Positions 55,725 through 63,914 of a stretch of DNA of 64,000 nt are shown in pieces; the stretch's first letter is position 1; each line of letters starts with the position of its first letter. The notes beneath the pieces were generated by a model that worked only from the letters and a program-made list of their open reading frames with translations, ran no database searches and had not been told where the DNA came from. Made by a program: the position numbers and the translations under genes. The stretch is taken from the NCBI GenBank assembly GCA_951812795.1, contig OX638325.1, positions 2,070,277 to 2,134,276 on the forward strand, read 5' to 3'. This DNA comes from an uncultured Dehalococcoidia bacterium (GTDB lineage Bacteria; Chloroflexota; Dehalococcoidia; Lucifugimonadales; Lucifugimonadaceae).

Positions 55725-55730
55725 TATAAT
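55725..55730 (+). promoter_or_regulatory. -10 element of the tRNA-Gly gene
   Basis: Exact TATAAT, 19 nt before the tRNA 5' end. No clear -35 at 17 nt. Confidence 0.45.
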
Positions 55731-55749
55731 TGCATCACGTCTCAACCGA

Positions 55750-55824
55750 GCGGGAGTAACTCAGTGGTAGAGTATCTGCTTCCCAAGCAGAAGGTCGCGG
55801 GTTCGAATCCCGTCTCCCGCTCCA
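55750..55824 (+). tRNA. tRNA-Gly (anticodon CCC)
   Basis: 75 nt including an encoded CCA. Acceptor stem GCGGGAG pairs with CTCCCGC; D-arm with AGTGGTAGA; anticodon stem TCTGC/GCAGA around loop TTCCCAA (anticodon CCC, reading GGG); T-arm CGGGTTCGAATCCCG; discriminator T then CCA. It stands alone between tenA and a convergent dehydratase gene. Confidence 0.97.
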
Positions 55825-55847
55825 TCCAATATCCCCGAGCGTCGATC

Positions 55848-56975
55848 CTACCGGTCTTGCACCGAACCATCGAAACCGATTGGGGTGTCCAATACCTTCG
55901 GCTCTTCGCCGATGTTGGCCAAGGCTTCCTCGTTCAATTCGACGCCTAGGCCCGGCCCTTCGGGAACGGTCAGATATCCGTCAATCAACTCGAGCGGTTC
56001 AACGAGGAGTTCAGACTTGGGTGGATCGGATTCACCCGTGTATTCTTGCAAAGCAAAATTCGGTATGCACGCGTCGAGTTGAACGCACGCGGCGGTCGAG
56101 ACTGGCGACAAGGGATTGTGCGGAATCACTTTGACATGTTGGGCCTCGGCCATGGCGGCGACTTTCTTGCACCCGCTCAGACCACCGCAGAGGCAGAGGT
56201 CAGGGCGCACGTACGCGCATCCACCGTTCTCCAGCAGTTGCTGGTACTCGAATATCGTCGTGAAACGTTCACCAGTGGCGATGGGGATATTGCACTGCGC
56301 TTGTACCTCCGCCATTCGCGCTGGGGAGTCTGGCAACATCGGATCTTCATAGAAGAAGGGATTGAATTGTTCGAGTCGCCGCCCGAGCCAGATCGATTCG
56401 GCCGGATTCATTTGGCGATGGATTTCAACGCAGATGTCAACGTCTGAACCTACGGCATCTTTAACCATTCCCACGCGCTCAACCGCTTCATCGGCCCATT
56501 CGGTATACGACTTGAGCAAGTAATAATCTCGCGGAAAAGGCGTGAAGCGCACCGCTGTGAAACCTTGCTGCTTCGCGCGCAGGGCGTCAGCTGCCAATTC
56601 CTCGCCCGTGTCGCCATCGACGTGCATGTAGCAGCGCACCCGATCTCTTGTCTTGCCGCCCATCAGGTCGTATATCGGTACGCCCAAACGCTTACCCTTC
56701 ATGTCCCAAAGCGCGATGTCGATTGCGCTCAATGCGCCTTGTACTACCGATCCCATGAAATGAGACGAACGGTAGAGGTACTGATAGTGATGCTCGATCA
56801 GGTTCGGGTCTTTGCCGATCAGGTAGTCGGTCATCACATCTACCATCGTCTTGGTCGGACGTTGCCAACCGTGGACGCCGCCTTCACCGATGCCGACGAA
56901 GCCGTCCTCGGAGTGAATCTTGATCAGGAGCCAACGGCTCCACAAAAACGTCTCAACCTTCTCGATTTGGGTCAT
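55848..56975 (-). CDS. Enolase-superfamily (mandelate racemase/galactonate dehydratase-like) enzyme
   Basis: 375-residue TIM-barrel enzyme that abstracts a proton alpha to a carboxylate and probably dehydrates a sugar acid. N-terminal capping domain (FVGIGEGGVHGWQRPTKTMV), then IALWDMKGKRLGVPIYDLMG; first metal ligand region DICVEIHRQMNPAESI; FYEDPMLPDS; GERFTTIFEYQQLLENG; and the His-bearing HNPLSPVSTAACVQLDA, which resembles D-galactonate dehydratases. In galactonate dehydratases the first ligand segment reads DFHGR-like; here it is EIHRQ. The start at 56975 has AGGGA 7 nt upstream. The neighbouring NAD-dependent epimerase is divergent. Substrate inferred as an aldonic acid. Confidence 0.85.
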   Translation of the reverse strand: MTQIEKVETFLWSRWLLIKIHSEDGFVGIGEGGVHGWQRPTKTMVDVMTDYLIGKDPNLIEHHYQYLYRSSHFMGSVVQGALSAIDIALWDMKGKRLGVPIYDLMGGKTRDRVRCYMHVDGDTGEELAADALRAKQQGFTAVRFTPFPRDYYLLKSYTEWADEAVERVGMVKDAVGSDVDICVEIHRQMNPAESIWLGRRLEQFNPFFYEDPMLPDSPARMAEVQAQCNIPIATGERFTTIFEYQQLLENGGCAYVRPDLCLCGGLSGCKKVAAMAEAQHVKVIPHNPLSPVSTAACVQLDACIPNFALQEYTGESDPPKSELLVEPLELIDGYLTVPEGPGLGVELNEEALANIGEEPKVLDTPIGFDGSVQDR

Positions 56976-57156
56976 TGGAATTTCCCTGTTTACTGCGCCT
57001 TGTCGCGGTCGCGTTAAAACCGCGACCGTCTCAGCGATTGCAGTTTATCGGAAACAAACCGATAAATCGTCTATGCTTGCGTCGAAGAATTCCGGAGACG
57101 ACACAACTTGCCGAAGCGATGTCTCTGGTCAAACTAGCAAAATCGAGGAACCAGAA

Positions 57157-58176
57157 TTGCGAATCCTAATCACTGGCATCACCGGCCGCGTTGGGGCCAA
57201 CGTCGCCAAACACTTCGTCGATAACGGTTACGAAGTAATCGGTTTGGTCTGGCCGGGTGACCGTCAATCCGAGAAGGTCGCTCAGATTGGTGCCGACATC
57301 GTCGAAGGCGACCTCGCGACATTTGAAGACGTTGCTAAAGCAACCAAAGGCGCTGATGCGATTTTCCACTTGGGCGCGGCATTCCAAGCCGGCGGGCCAT
57401 TCACGTCAGAGCAGTACTTCGACATCAATGTGAAGGGCACCTTTAACGTCCTCGAAGCCGCTTCAGCGTCAGATCGGATAGAGCACGTGATCGTAACGAG
57501 CACCGATGCGACGATGGACAAATATCCATCCGCGGGCATCGTCGAACCGGTACGCGAGGACTCGCTGCCGTTGGTGTCGACGGCGTGGTACGGCTACTCG
57601 AAAGTGTTGACCGAGCATCTGGTAGATCGGTACGTCCGCGCCGAATCACTGCCTGCGACGGTTTTCAGGTTTGCCAATGCATGGGGTGCCGGGGAGGTCT
57701 TGGACTATGCGCAGTTTTACTTGAAGACCTACATGGATCAGTTTGGAAATTCCTCCGATGAGGAACACAGAGACGCGATTGATTTGATGTCAAATGCTTA
57801 CGACGGCGAACCTCACCTGATCCTCGCGGCGGACCGCAACGGCCGGCCGTGGAAGAAGCACTTCGTGGAAGTGCGGGACATCATCCATGCCTACCAAAAT
57901 GCAGTTGGAGCGACTGCTACCTTCGGTAAAACATACCAATTGGCGTCGAGCGAACCTTTCCGATGGGAGGTGATGATTCCGTACATCGCGGAGAAACTGA
58001 ACGCGCCATACACGGCCGTCAATCTGCCGATCACGCCCACGTACTACGAATACGACCTGTCTGCCGCCAAACGCGATTTCAACTACGCCCCACCTCTGTC
58101 GCTGTTTGAAATGATCGACGAAGCGATCTCACACCGTCAGACCGGCAAAGGGTCGATTATCCCTACAAAGTTCTAA
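57157..58176 (+). CDS. NAD(P)-dependent sugar epimerase/dehydratase-family protein
   Basis: Extended SDR, about 339 residues from TTG 57157 (GAGGA 7 nt upstream). The frame stays open upstream and an ATG at 57073 is an alternative. Motifs: ITGITGRVGANVAKHF (GxxGxxG), FHLGAAFQAGGPFTSEQYFD, VIVTSTDATMDKYPSAG, the catalytic YGYSK and FRFANAWGAGEVLDYAQFYL. Downstream KKHFVEVRDIIHAYQNAV is common in UDP-sugar epimerase relatives. It is divergent from the enolase-superfamily gene across 181 bp, and both could act on sugar acids. Its end overlaps the convergent neighbour by 14 bp. Confidence 0.82.
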   Translation: MRILITGITGRVGANVAKHFVDNGYEVIGLVWPGDRQSEKVAQIGADIVEGDLATFEDVAKATKGADAIFHLGAAFQAGGPFTSEQYFDINVKGTFNVLEAASASDRIEHVIVTSTDATMDKYPSAGIVEPVREDSLPLVSTAWYGYSKVLTEHLVDRYVRAESLPATVFRFANAWGAGEVLDYAQFYLKTYMDQFGNSSDEEHRDAIDLMSNAYDGEPHLILAADRNGRPWKKHFVEVRDIIHAYQNAVGATATFGKTYQLASSEPFRWEVMIPYIAEKLNAPYTAVNLPITPTYYEYDLSAAKRDFNYAPPLSLFEMIDEAISHRQTGKGSIIPTKF

Positions 58177-58753
58177 ACCGCTGCATCGCGTAGTAGGTTC
58201 CGAAAGCAAAACCGATCAATCCCGGCAAATGCACGACGATACCTGCACCGACGAGCAAGTTCGGGAAGACACCATCAATGACTTCGATCACCATAACTTC
58301 GGCGACGTAGAAGAGGAGCGCGAGAACCGCAGCCATAATGCGCAAACTGGTGGCGTATTTCCTGCCCGAGATGAGCTGCATCGCTTGCGTGACAAGCATC
58401 ACGCCAGCAAATTGCGCGACTCCGACTACGATCAACCAAATGCTCGAGTTGGTGCCTTCCAGAATTTCCAACGACCACAAGGCGGTCAGGATAACGGCAA
58501 CTATCGCGCCGACTCCGATGGAGACCAAACCGCCGAGGACGCCGATGCGAATCAAATCGCTCTGGGTTACCTTGAAGATCGCAGGCCCGCCGATCGATGC
58601 GCAGTCAGGACACTTCGAACCAACCGGCGCGTACACCATACAGCGCGGGCAGATCGGGTCGGAACAATGCGCGCAACGCAGGTTAGTCTCGACTCCAGAG
58701 TCGCGTGGACACTCCGTCATGTTGAGTTCGACGTCGGTAGCGTTTTGGCTCAT
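58163..58753 (-). CDS. Zinc-ribbon/B-box-like membrane protein of unknown function
   Basis: 196 residues. N-terminal cysteine/histidine cluster: C15, then LRCAHCSDPICPRCMVYAPV and SKCPDCAS, enough ligands for two zinc sites. Four or more hydrophobic helices follow (LVSIGVGAIVAVILTALWSL, WLIVVGVAQFAGVMLVTQAM, MAAVLALLFYVAEVMVIEVI, LLVGAGIVVHLPGLIGFAF). A zinc finger in front of a small membrane domain resembles the B-box/rhomboid-like N-terminal modules found in several phyla; the catalytic residues of rhomboids are not visible. plsY lies 14 bp upstream on the same strand. Confidence 0.75.
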   Translation of the reverse strand: MSQNATDVELNMTECPRDSGVETNLRCAHCSDPICPRCMVYAPVGSKCPDCASIGGPAIFKVTQSDLIRIGVLGGLVSIGVGAIVAVILTALWSLEILEGTNSSIWLIVVGVAQFAGVMLVTQAMQLISGRKYATSLRIMAAVLALLFYVAEVMVIEVIDGVFPNLLVGAGIVVHLPGLIGFAFGTYYAMQRFRTL

Positions 58754-58767
58754 CAGTATGCTTCGGA

Positions 58768-59469
58768 CTATGTGGTTTGGTCAGGTCGGTTGTGAACCCA
58801 AAGATCACGTGATGCGATATCACGATCGAACACCATTCGGTTCCAAATCAATCTCACAGGTGTCAACTCTCCATAACTTAACAACGATTCTTTGAATCCA
58901 CCGGATGTAGTCCGCCGGATTATCGTGATCACGGCGAAACCGATCCCGTAGATTGCCACCCAAACACCATAACCCGCCCACAGCGCCCAGATTGGGAGTA
59001 GCAGTGTTGCAATCAGCCATCCCACCGCGGAATCGCGCCACGGCGTTAGCGAGAACAAAATACCGGGGACCGCTGCCCAAAGTATGAATAGCGGGATCCC
59101 GAAACCGACTATCGAACCAATGCCGACCGATATTCCTCGGCCACCAGAGAACTTGAGGAATATCGACCAATTGTGTCCGCACAAAGCCGTCAATCCAGCG
59201 ACGGCTTGGGTCGCAGCACCGAGGTCCAAGACGGCTGCTCCGCCGAAGTAAACAGGCAGTAAGCCTTTAACGAAGACATCAAACAGGGCTATCGGGGCTA
59301 CCCATTTCTTGCCGACGTGCACCGAGACATTGGAAGCACCGACGTTGCCGCTTCCATACTCACGGATGTCGATGCCGGCGACCATCCGTCCGATCACGTA
59401 CGCCGACGGAACCGATCCGATGAGATAGGCCGCGACGATAAAAGCGGTGCTTAAAACTGTGTCTGACAT
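58768..59469 (-). CDS. plsY: Acyl-phosphate:glycerol-3-phosphate acyltransferase
   Basis: First acylation step of phospholipid synthesis at the membrane, using acyl-phosphate made by PlsX. 233 residues: YLIGSVPSAYVIGRMVAGID, the first motif GSGNVGASNV (GSGNxGxTN in most), DVFVKGLLPVYFGG, GHNWSIFLKFSGGRGISVGI and a fourth C-terminal segment (SYGELTPVRL). Its ~35-residue C-terminal extension (FDRDIASRDLWVHNRPDQTT) is longer than usual. Neighbours: the PHP gene ends 11 bp upstream and the zinc-ribbon membrane protein follows. Confidence 0.9.
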   Translation of the reverse strand: MSDTVLSTAFIVAAYLIGSVPSAYVIGRMVAGIDIREYGSGNVGASNVSVHVGKKWVAPIALFDVFVKGLLPVYFGGAAVLDLGAATQAVAGLTALCGHNWSIFLKFSGGRGISVGIGSIVGFGIPLFILWAAVPGILFSLTPWRDSAVGWLIATLLLPIWALWAGYGVWVAIYGIGFAVITIIRRTTSGGFKESLLSYGELTPVRLIWNRMVFDRDIASRDLWVHNRPDQTT

Positions 59470-59480
59470 CTATGAAGTTT

Positions 59481-60419
59481 TCACAGCTTGGATTGGTCAA
59501 GTTGGTAACCAACGCCGTCGATGCCATGCATGTCGACTGCGCGTTGATACAAGGCACGGACGGTGCCGGGAGGTGGACCGTTCATACCGGGCAGGATTTC
59601 ATTGACCGTGTCGTTCGCGTGGTAGTCTGAGCCGCCGGATTTGACTAAGTTATAACGATCGGCGAGGGTTGAATACCGTCCGATCCTGTCGCTACCGTAT
59701 TTCTCGGCGTACACTTCGATTCCGGCGAGCCCATGCGGCGTCAATGTGGCCAATGTTGCATCGATGTTGGCGACGGTCCGCGGGTGGGCAACCGTTGCGA
59801 CGCCTCCAGCATCGTGAACCAACTCTAGCGCGTTGGTGCCATCGAGTTTACGTCGGGCAACATATGCCGGTCTGCCCGGCGACAGGTAGCGAGAGAATGC
59901 ATCAGAGACCGTTTCCACATATCCCCTAGAGATCATGGCCCTGGCGATATGAGGTCGACCAATCGCTCCGTCCGCGTTGGCAATCACTTCGTCCCAAGAC
60001 ACTGGTAACCCGATGTCGCTTAGGCGTTGGACGATCTGCTCAGCTTTCTTCTCACGATCCTGAAGGAGTGCCGAAAGCTCGGTTTGCAGTTTTTCGTTGT
60101 GACGGTCGATGAAATGGCAAGTTAGATGGATTTCATCGCCATTGACTTCTGCGCTCAATTCAATCCCCGGAATGAACGTGATGTCAGGATGCAATTCGCT
60201 CGCGGCTTCGGCCTCGTCTAAACCCGACGTTGTGTCGTGATCGGTGATGGCGAACAATCGCAGCGACGATCTGCTCACAATCTCCACGATTTCGGCAGGA
60301 GATTTAACGCAGTCCGAAGCGTTGGTGTGCAAGTGCAGATCCTCTTGCACGGGCCATTGAGGAGCGCCTCCCCACAATGCGTCGGGGTCATGCCGCGCAC
60401 CAGTGTCAGAAGGCGTCAT
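59481..60419 (-). CDS. PHP-domain phosphoesterase (TrpH/YciV-like)
   Basis: 312-residue polymerase-and-histidinol-phosphatase domain protein. Metal ligands: EDLHLHTNASD near residue 26, AITDHDTTSGLDEA near 57, GIELSAEVNGDEIHL near 84, VATVAHPRTVA near 209 and KSGGSDYHAND near 257. Relatives include YciV/RNase AM, a 5'-3' exonuclease, and 3',5'-nucleoside bisphosphate phosphatases. Its position between rny and plsY does not decide the substrate, though an RNA-related role would suit the rny neighbour. Confidence 0.87.
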   Translation of the reverse strand: MTPSDTGARHDPDALWGGAPQWPVQEDLHLHTNASDCVKSPAEIVEIVSRSSLRLFAITDHDTTSGLDEAEAASELHPDITFIPGIELSAEVNGDEIHLTCHFIDRHNEKLQTELSALLQDREKKAEQIVQRLSDIGLPVSWDEVIANADGAIGRPHIARAMISRGYVETVSDAFSRYLSPGRPAYVARRKLDGTNALELVHDAGGVATVAHPRTVANIDATLATLTPHGLAGIEVYAEKYGSDRIGRYSTLADRYNLVKSGGSDYHANDTVNEILPGMNGPPPGTVRALYQRAVDMHGIDGVGYQLDQSKL

Positions 60420-60474
60420 CGATTTGCGGGTCTAAGCGTTTTGATTCATTTCCGGCACGACGTGACCATCTGGT

Positions 60475-62004
60475 TCAACTCGCAACCGCCTCCGCGCGGG
60501 ATTCTCGGATGACAACCACCCTGATGAGACCGGGGTATTGGAGTCGCTTCTCGATCGCTTTTGCGATGTCGTTCGAAAGATAACTTGCTTCCGCGTCGTT
60601 AACTTTTTCGGGGTCTACTAAAACCCGAACTTCCCGTCCGGCTTGTATGGCGAATACGCGTCGGACGCCATCAAATCCCTTGGCAACACCTTCGAGTTCG
60701 TTCAATCGTTTCAGGTAGTTTTCATTGCTGTCGTTGCGTGCTCCTGGCCTGGCTGCGCTGATGGCATCCGCGGCCGCGACGATGAACGATGCATGAGTCG
60801 TCATCTCGCGGTCGTGGTGTTCGCGAATCGCGACCACGATGTTGTCGCGGATCCCGTACTGTGCCGCTATATCGGCACCGATTTCTGCGTGAGGTCCCTC
60901 GACTTCATGAGTCAGTGCTTTGCCGATGTCATGGAGGAATCCGGCCGTCTTGGCGACTTGAGCATTGTCACCAATCTGAGAAGCCAACATGCCTGCAAAG
61001 TGACCAACTTCGATGCAATGTTGCAGCACGTTTTCGCCATATGAATAGCGGTACTTGAGCCGACCCATCAGCTTCGTCAATTCGGGATGGAGCCCTCGAA
61101 TACCGACGTCTAATACCGCGTCTTCACCTGATTTACGAACCGTGACGTCCACTTCTTTTTGCGCTTTCCGGACCGCGTCTTCGATTCTGGCGGGTTGGAT
61201 GCGGCCGTCTTTGATCAATCTGACCAATGCGACGCGCGCGACTTCGCGTCGGATCGGGTCGAAACACGATATGGCGACGGTGTCGGGCGTGTCATCAACG
61301 AGTAGATCGACACCGGTATTGGCTTCGATCGCTCGGATATTGCGCCCTTCGCGACCGATGAGGCGTCCCTTGACATCTTCAGAAGGGATCGGGATGCTCG
61401 TAACCGACGCTTCGCCGACGACATCGGACGCTAGACGTTGCATGGATGCGGCCAAAATTTCTCTGGCGCGTTCATCGGAATCGTCCTGATATTTGAGTTC
61501 CGCTTCGCGGTATCGGCGCTTGAACTCGTAATCGTTCTCGTCCTCGGCGCGTTTCAACAGGGTCTCGAGAGCGGACTCTTTTGACATGCCTGAGAGCCGT
61601 TCGAGTTCGTTAGCACTCCGTTCACGAAGTTCTTCATCCGTTTGCTTTAATCGTGTTTCAAACGCCTTCAGCTCCGTTTGCTGGCTGTTCAGTTCCTCAG
61701 CGGATCTGTCGATCCTACGTTGGATTCGCTGTAGGTCACGCCGATCGCGGCGTGCCTGTCTTGCTGTATTCGTTCTCTCGGTCTCGATTTCTTTCCTGTA
61801 TTCTTCTGCTCTTTGCTGTGATTCTTTGAGAATCTCGTTGCTGCGAGTCCGCGCCTGTTCAATCTGTTGCGTCAGTGCATCCTCAGTCGCTCTGATGGCT
61901 CGAGAGTTGAGGCGCGAATTGCCCCAATAGCCGATCGCCATGCCGACAACGAGAAACACCAACGCAGACACGCTTGCTAGGCCGGCTACGAGGGCAGGAT
62001 TCAT
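60475..62004 (-). CDS. rny: Ribonuclease Y
   Basis: Membrane-anchored endoribonuclease initiating mRNA decay. 509 residues: N-terminal membrane helix (SALVFLVVGMAIGYWG), a long charged coiled coil (~35-190, many Glu/Arg/Gln), KH domain (VTSIPIPSEDVKGRLIGREG followed by RNIRAIEANTGVDLLVDD) and HD domain with FLHDIGKALTHEVEGPHAEI and REHHDRE. The family's usual length and order. AAGGAG 7 nt before the ATG is a strong ribosome-binding site. The 331-bp region upstream holds no gene. It is likely first in a string rny-PHP-plsY-zinc-ribbon protein. Confidence 0.95.
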   Translation of the reverse strand: MNPALVAGLASVSALVFLVVGMAIGYWGNSRLNSRAIRATEDALTQQIEQARTRSNEILKESQQRAEEYRKEIETERTNTARQARRDRRDLQRIQRRIDRSAEELNSQQTELKAFETRLKQTDEELRERSANELERLSGMSKESALETLLKRAEDENDYEFKRRYREAELKYQDDSDERAREILAASMQRLASDVVGEASVTSIPIPSEDVKGRLIGREGRNIRAIEANTGVDLLVDDTPDTVAISCFDPIRREVARVALVRLIKDGRIQPARIEDAVRKAQKEVDVTVRKSGEDAVLDVGIRGLHPELTKLMGRLKYRYSYGENVLQHCIEVGHFAGMLASQIGDNAQVAKTAGFLHDIGKALTHEVEGPHAEIGADIAAQYGIRDNIVVAIREHHDREMTTHASFIVAAADAISAARPGARNDSNENYLKRLNELEGVAKGFDGVRRVFAIQAGREVRVLVDPEKVNDAEASYLSNDIAKAIEKRLQYPGLIRVVVIRESRAEAVAS

Positions 62005-62335
62005 GGATTGACTCCTTGTTGTAGCCGCAGTTACCTGCGTCTGAATCGCGTCGGTAATGGTTCAATCGAACCTATGAGTTTCCCCGATTTCGTGCGATCT
62101 GGGAGCCTCGACGCATTGTCAATCACCCAGTAGTTTGCCAGATTAGCTATATTTCGGGGTAAACCCGGTTGATTACCCAACGGGATTCACTTCATTGCTT
62201 CTCGTTCAATCTTACGCACGGTGGTTCAGATAGGCAAGGCGCCTGAAGGACCACCTCTGAGTTAGCAAAATTGCAAATGCGCGGTTTCAGACGACTCGAA
62301 TGGACGAACAACGCTCTTGTCTCGACGAAATGCGC
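62005..62335. other. 331-bp intergenic region between rplY and rny
   Basis: No coding sequence is supported. An inverted repeat, GGTGGTTCAG (62221-62230) against CTGAAGGACCACC (62244-62256, two-base bulge), lies about 80 nt past the L25 stop and may help end that transcript; it lacks a T-run on either strand. No other signal recognised. Confidence 0.45.
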
Positions 62336-62995
62336 CTAAGAAGTCGACTCCTCGTCGTCTTCGCTCGTCTCGCCTTCGTCTTCACCTTCTTCACCTTCTA
62401 GACCTTCGTCCTCTTCTTCATCTTCAACGATGACACGCGGTGGTTGTATCCACGCTATGCGTTCGTCGGGGTCGCTGGCGAGCGCCGCGTCGGCCGGCAA
62501 CGGAAGTTCAGAGGCCAAGATGGCGACGTCAAGAGAATCGAGTACCGAGCAGTCAGCCTGGAGCTCGCTTGGAATGCTACCGGGGCGTGCTGCGAGCACA
62601 ACTTCGTAAACGCCTTGGGTCACAAAGCCTGCACCCCCGCGTGTGCCAGTAGCTTCCTCTTGATTTATTAGCACTACCGGGACCGGGGCTTCGACGGTTT
62701 GGGTCACATCAACACGTAGAAAGTCAACGTGAAGCACGTCCCCGGACACGGGGTGCCTTGCGACTTCGCGAACCAAAGTGACGTCCTGGTTTCCGGCGAC
62801 CGATTCAACAATGACAGGAGTCGTCCTGCCGGCTTCACGAACTACGTTTATCAACCGTCGACTTTCAGCTTGTAGCGAAAGTGGAGCCTCTTTGAGCCCG
62901 TACACGTGGATCGGAATGATGCCTTGTGCCCGGAGGGCGCGATTCTTTTTGCCCATCGTGGTTCGAGTGTCGGCTTGCAGCACCAGGTCGGCCAT
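62336..62995 (-). CDS. rplY: Ribosomal protein L25 (CTC/TL5 family)
   Basis: 5S rRNA-binding protein of the large ribosomal subunit, long CTC form. 219 residues: the N-terminal L25 domain (ADTRTTMGKKNRALRAQGII, PIHVYGLKEAPLSLQAESR, HPVSGDVLHVDFLRVDV) and the TL5 C-terminal beta domain (GGAGFVTQGVYEVVLAARPG, LDSLDVAILASELPLPADAA), then an extreme acidic tail of about 35 residues of mostly Glu and Asp. The ATG has GGGAG 10 nt upstream. Confidence 0.95.
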   Translation of the reverse strand: MADLVLQADTRTTMGKKNRALRAQGIIPIHVYGLKEAPLSLQAESRRLINVVREAGRTTPVIVESVAGNQDVTLVREVARHPVSGDVLHVDFLRVDVTQTVEAPVPVVLINQEEATGTRGGAGFVTQGVYEVVLAARPGSIPSELQADCSVLDSLDVAILASELPLPADAALASDPDERIAWIQPPRVIVEDEEEDEGLEGEEGEDEGETSEDDEESTS

Positions 62996-63037
62996 ATTTC
63001 GGTTACTCCCGTTACGGGGTTGATTGTTTGGGCGTTA

Positions 63038-63054
63038 CGTATCGAATTGATACG
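63038..63054. promoter_or_regulatory. CGTATC-GAATT-GATACG inverted repeat upstream of rplY
   Basis: Perfect 6-bp arms around 5 nt, 43 bp before the L25 start in the gap shared with the divergent Rrf2 gene. It is an operator-like site or a leader hairpin; which is not decidable from sequence. Confidence 0.35.
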
Positions 63055-63272
63055 CGTTTTCTTGTGAACAACGACGCGATCCATTGATGGTGCGACAAAC
63101 TTCGATTCTAATCTCAGGGTGTCGACTTTCCAACTCTCTTAGGCCTAAAGTGGGTTCAGTCTAATGATTGGTATACTTGCGACATCAGAAAGTTGGAGCG
63201 TCGATCTGGCGATTCGTCCTTATTCACGGCGAACATCTTTAAAGGCGCCGTGCTCGCGTTTGGTTTCCCGCC

Positions 63273-63728
63273 ATGCTGATTCCGATGAAAGTGGACTATG
63301 CAGTCCGCATGCTCGTATTTCTGGCAATGCAGCCGGAAGGTGATCTCACGTCAACATCCACCGTCGCGCAGCAGCAACATATTCCTGAACCTTACTTACT
63401 GCGAATCTCAGCCGACCTCGTGCGTGCAGGTCTGATCGAGTCCCGAAGAGGTCCCGGCGGTGGAGTTCGTTTGGCGCTTTCTGCATCGGAGATCACCGTT
63501 GGCAAGGTCGTCGATTGCGTTGACCACAGTTTTGCCGCGATCGATTGTCTGTCGGAACCGACCGCTTGCCTTATCTCTGCGGCATGTTCGCAACGAGAAC
63601 TTTGGGGCGATGTCGAGAAAATGTTGCTTGACTATTTGTTCCGCATCAAGATCGCGGATTTGGTCGAGAAGCAACACGAGCTGCAGGGCATCCAAGAAAT
63701 GGCACTAGAGGTCGGAAGCCCCAACTGA
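63273..63728 (+). CDS. Rrf2-family transcriptional regulator with Fe-S-type cysteines
   Basis: 151-residue winged-helix regulator. N-terminal MKVDYAVRMLVFLAMQ, recognition helix region IPEPYLLRISADLVRAGLIE and wing SRRGPGGGVRLA are typical of Rrf2/IscR/NsrR/CymR proteins. Three cysteines, C92, C99 and C105 (Cx6Cx5C), are where IscR and NsrR bind a [2Fe-2S] or [4Fe-4S] cluster, so redox, NO or iron-sulfur sensing is likely. Start is ATG 63273; ATG 63285 (MKVDYAVR) fits the family equally well, and neither has a clear Shine-Dalgarno sequence. TATACT at 63172-63177 may be its -10. The next gene, a ThiF/MoeB type, is probably a target (inference). Confidence 0.9.
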   Translation: MLIPMKVDYAVRMLVFLAMQPEGDLTSTSTVAQQQHIPEPYLLRISADLVRAGLIESRRGPGGGVRLALSASEITVGKVVDCVDHSFAAIDCLSEPTACLISAACSQRELWGDVEKMLLDYLFRIKIADLVEKQHELQGIQEMALEVGSPN

Positions 63729-63747
63729 CATTTAATTGGATTTCCGA

Positions 63748-63766
63748 ATGGTTGGTACCCGACCAT
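63748..63766. promoter_or_regulatory. Inverted repeat ATGGTTGG-TAC-CCGACCAT between the Rrf2 gene and the ThiF-like gene
   Basis: 8-bp arms with one G-T mismatch and a 3-nt centre. It lies 20 bp after the Rrf2 stop and about 150 bp before the next start. The size and symmetry suit an operator for a dimeric regulator; without a T-run it is a poor terminator. Confidence 0.35.
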
Positions 63767-63914
63767 CCGATGACGCAAGTGACAACCTAATCGGCATTCT
63801 CAACACGGCTATGGGATAGAATCACGGATAGCATCGCAAGAAACCCCAATGCACCAGATTATTCAGAATTTGCGACGGTAGCTGTCAATATCGAGCGAGT
63901 CGAAGGTCGTTCTC

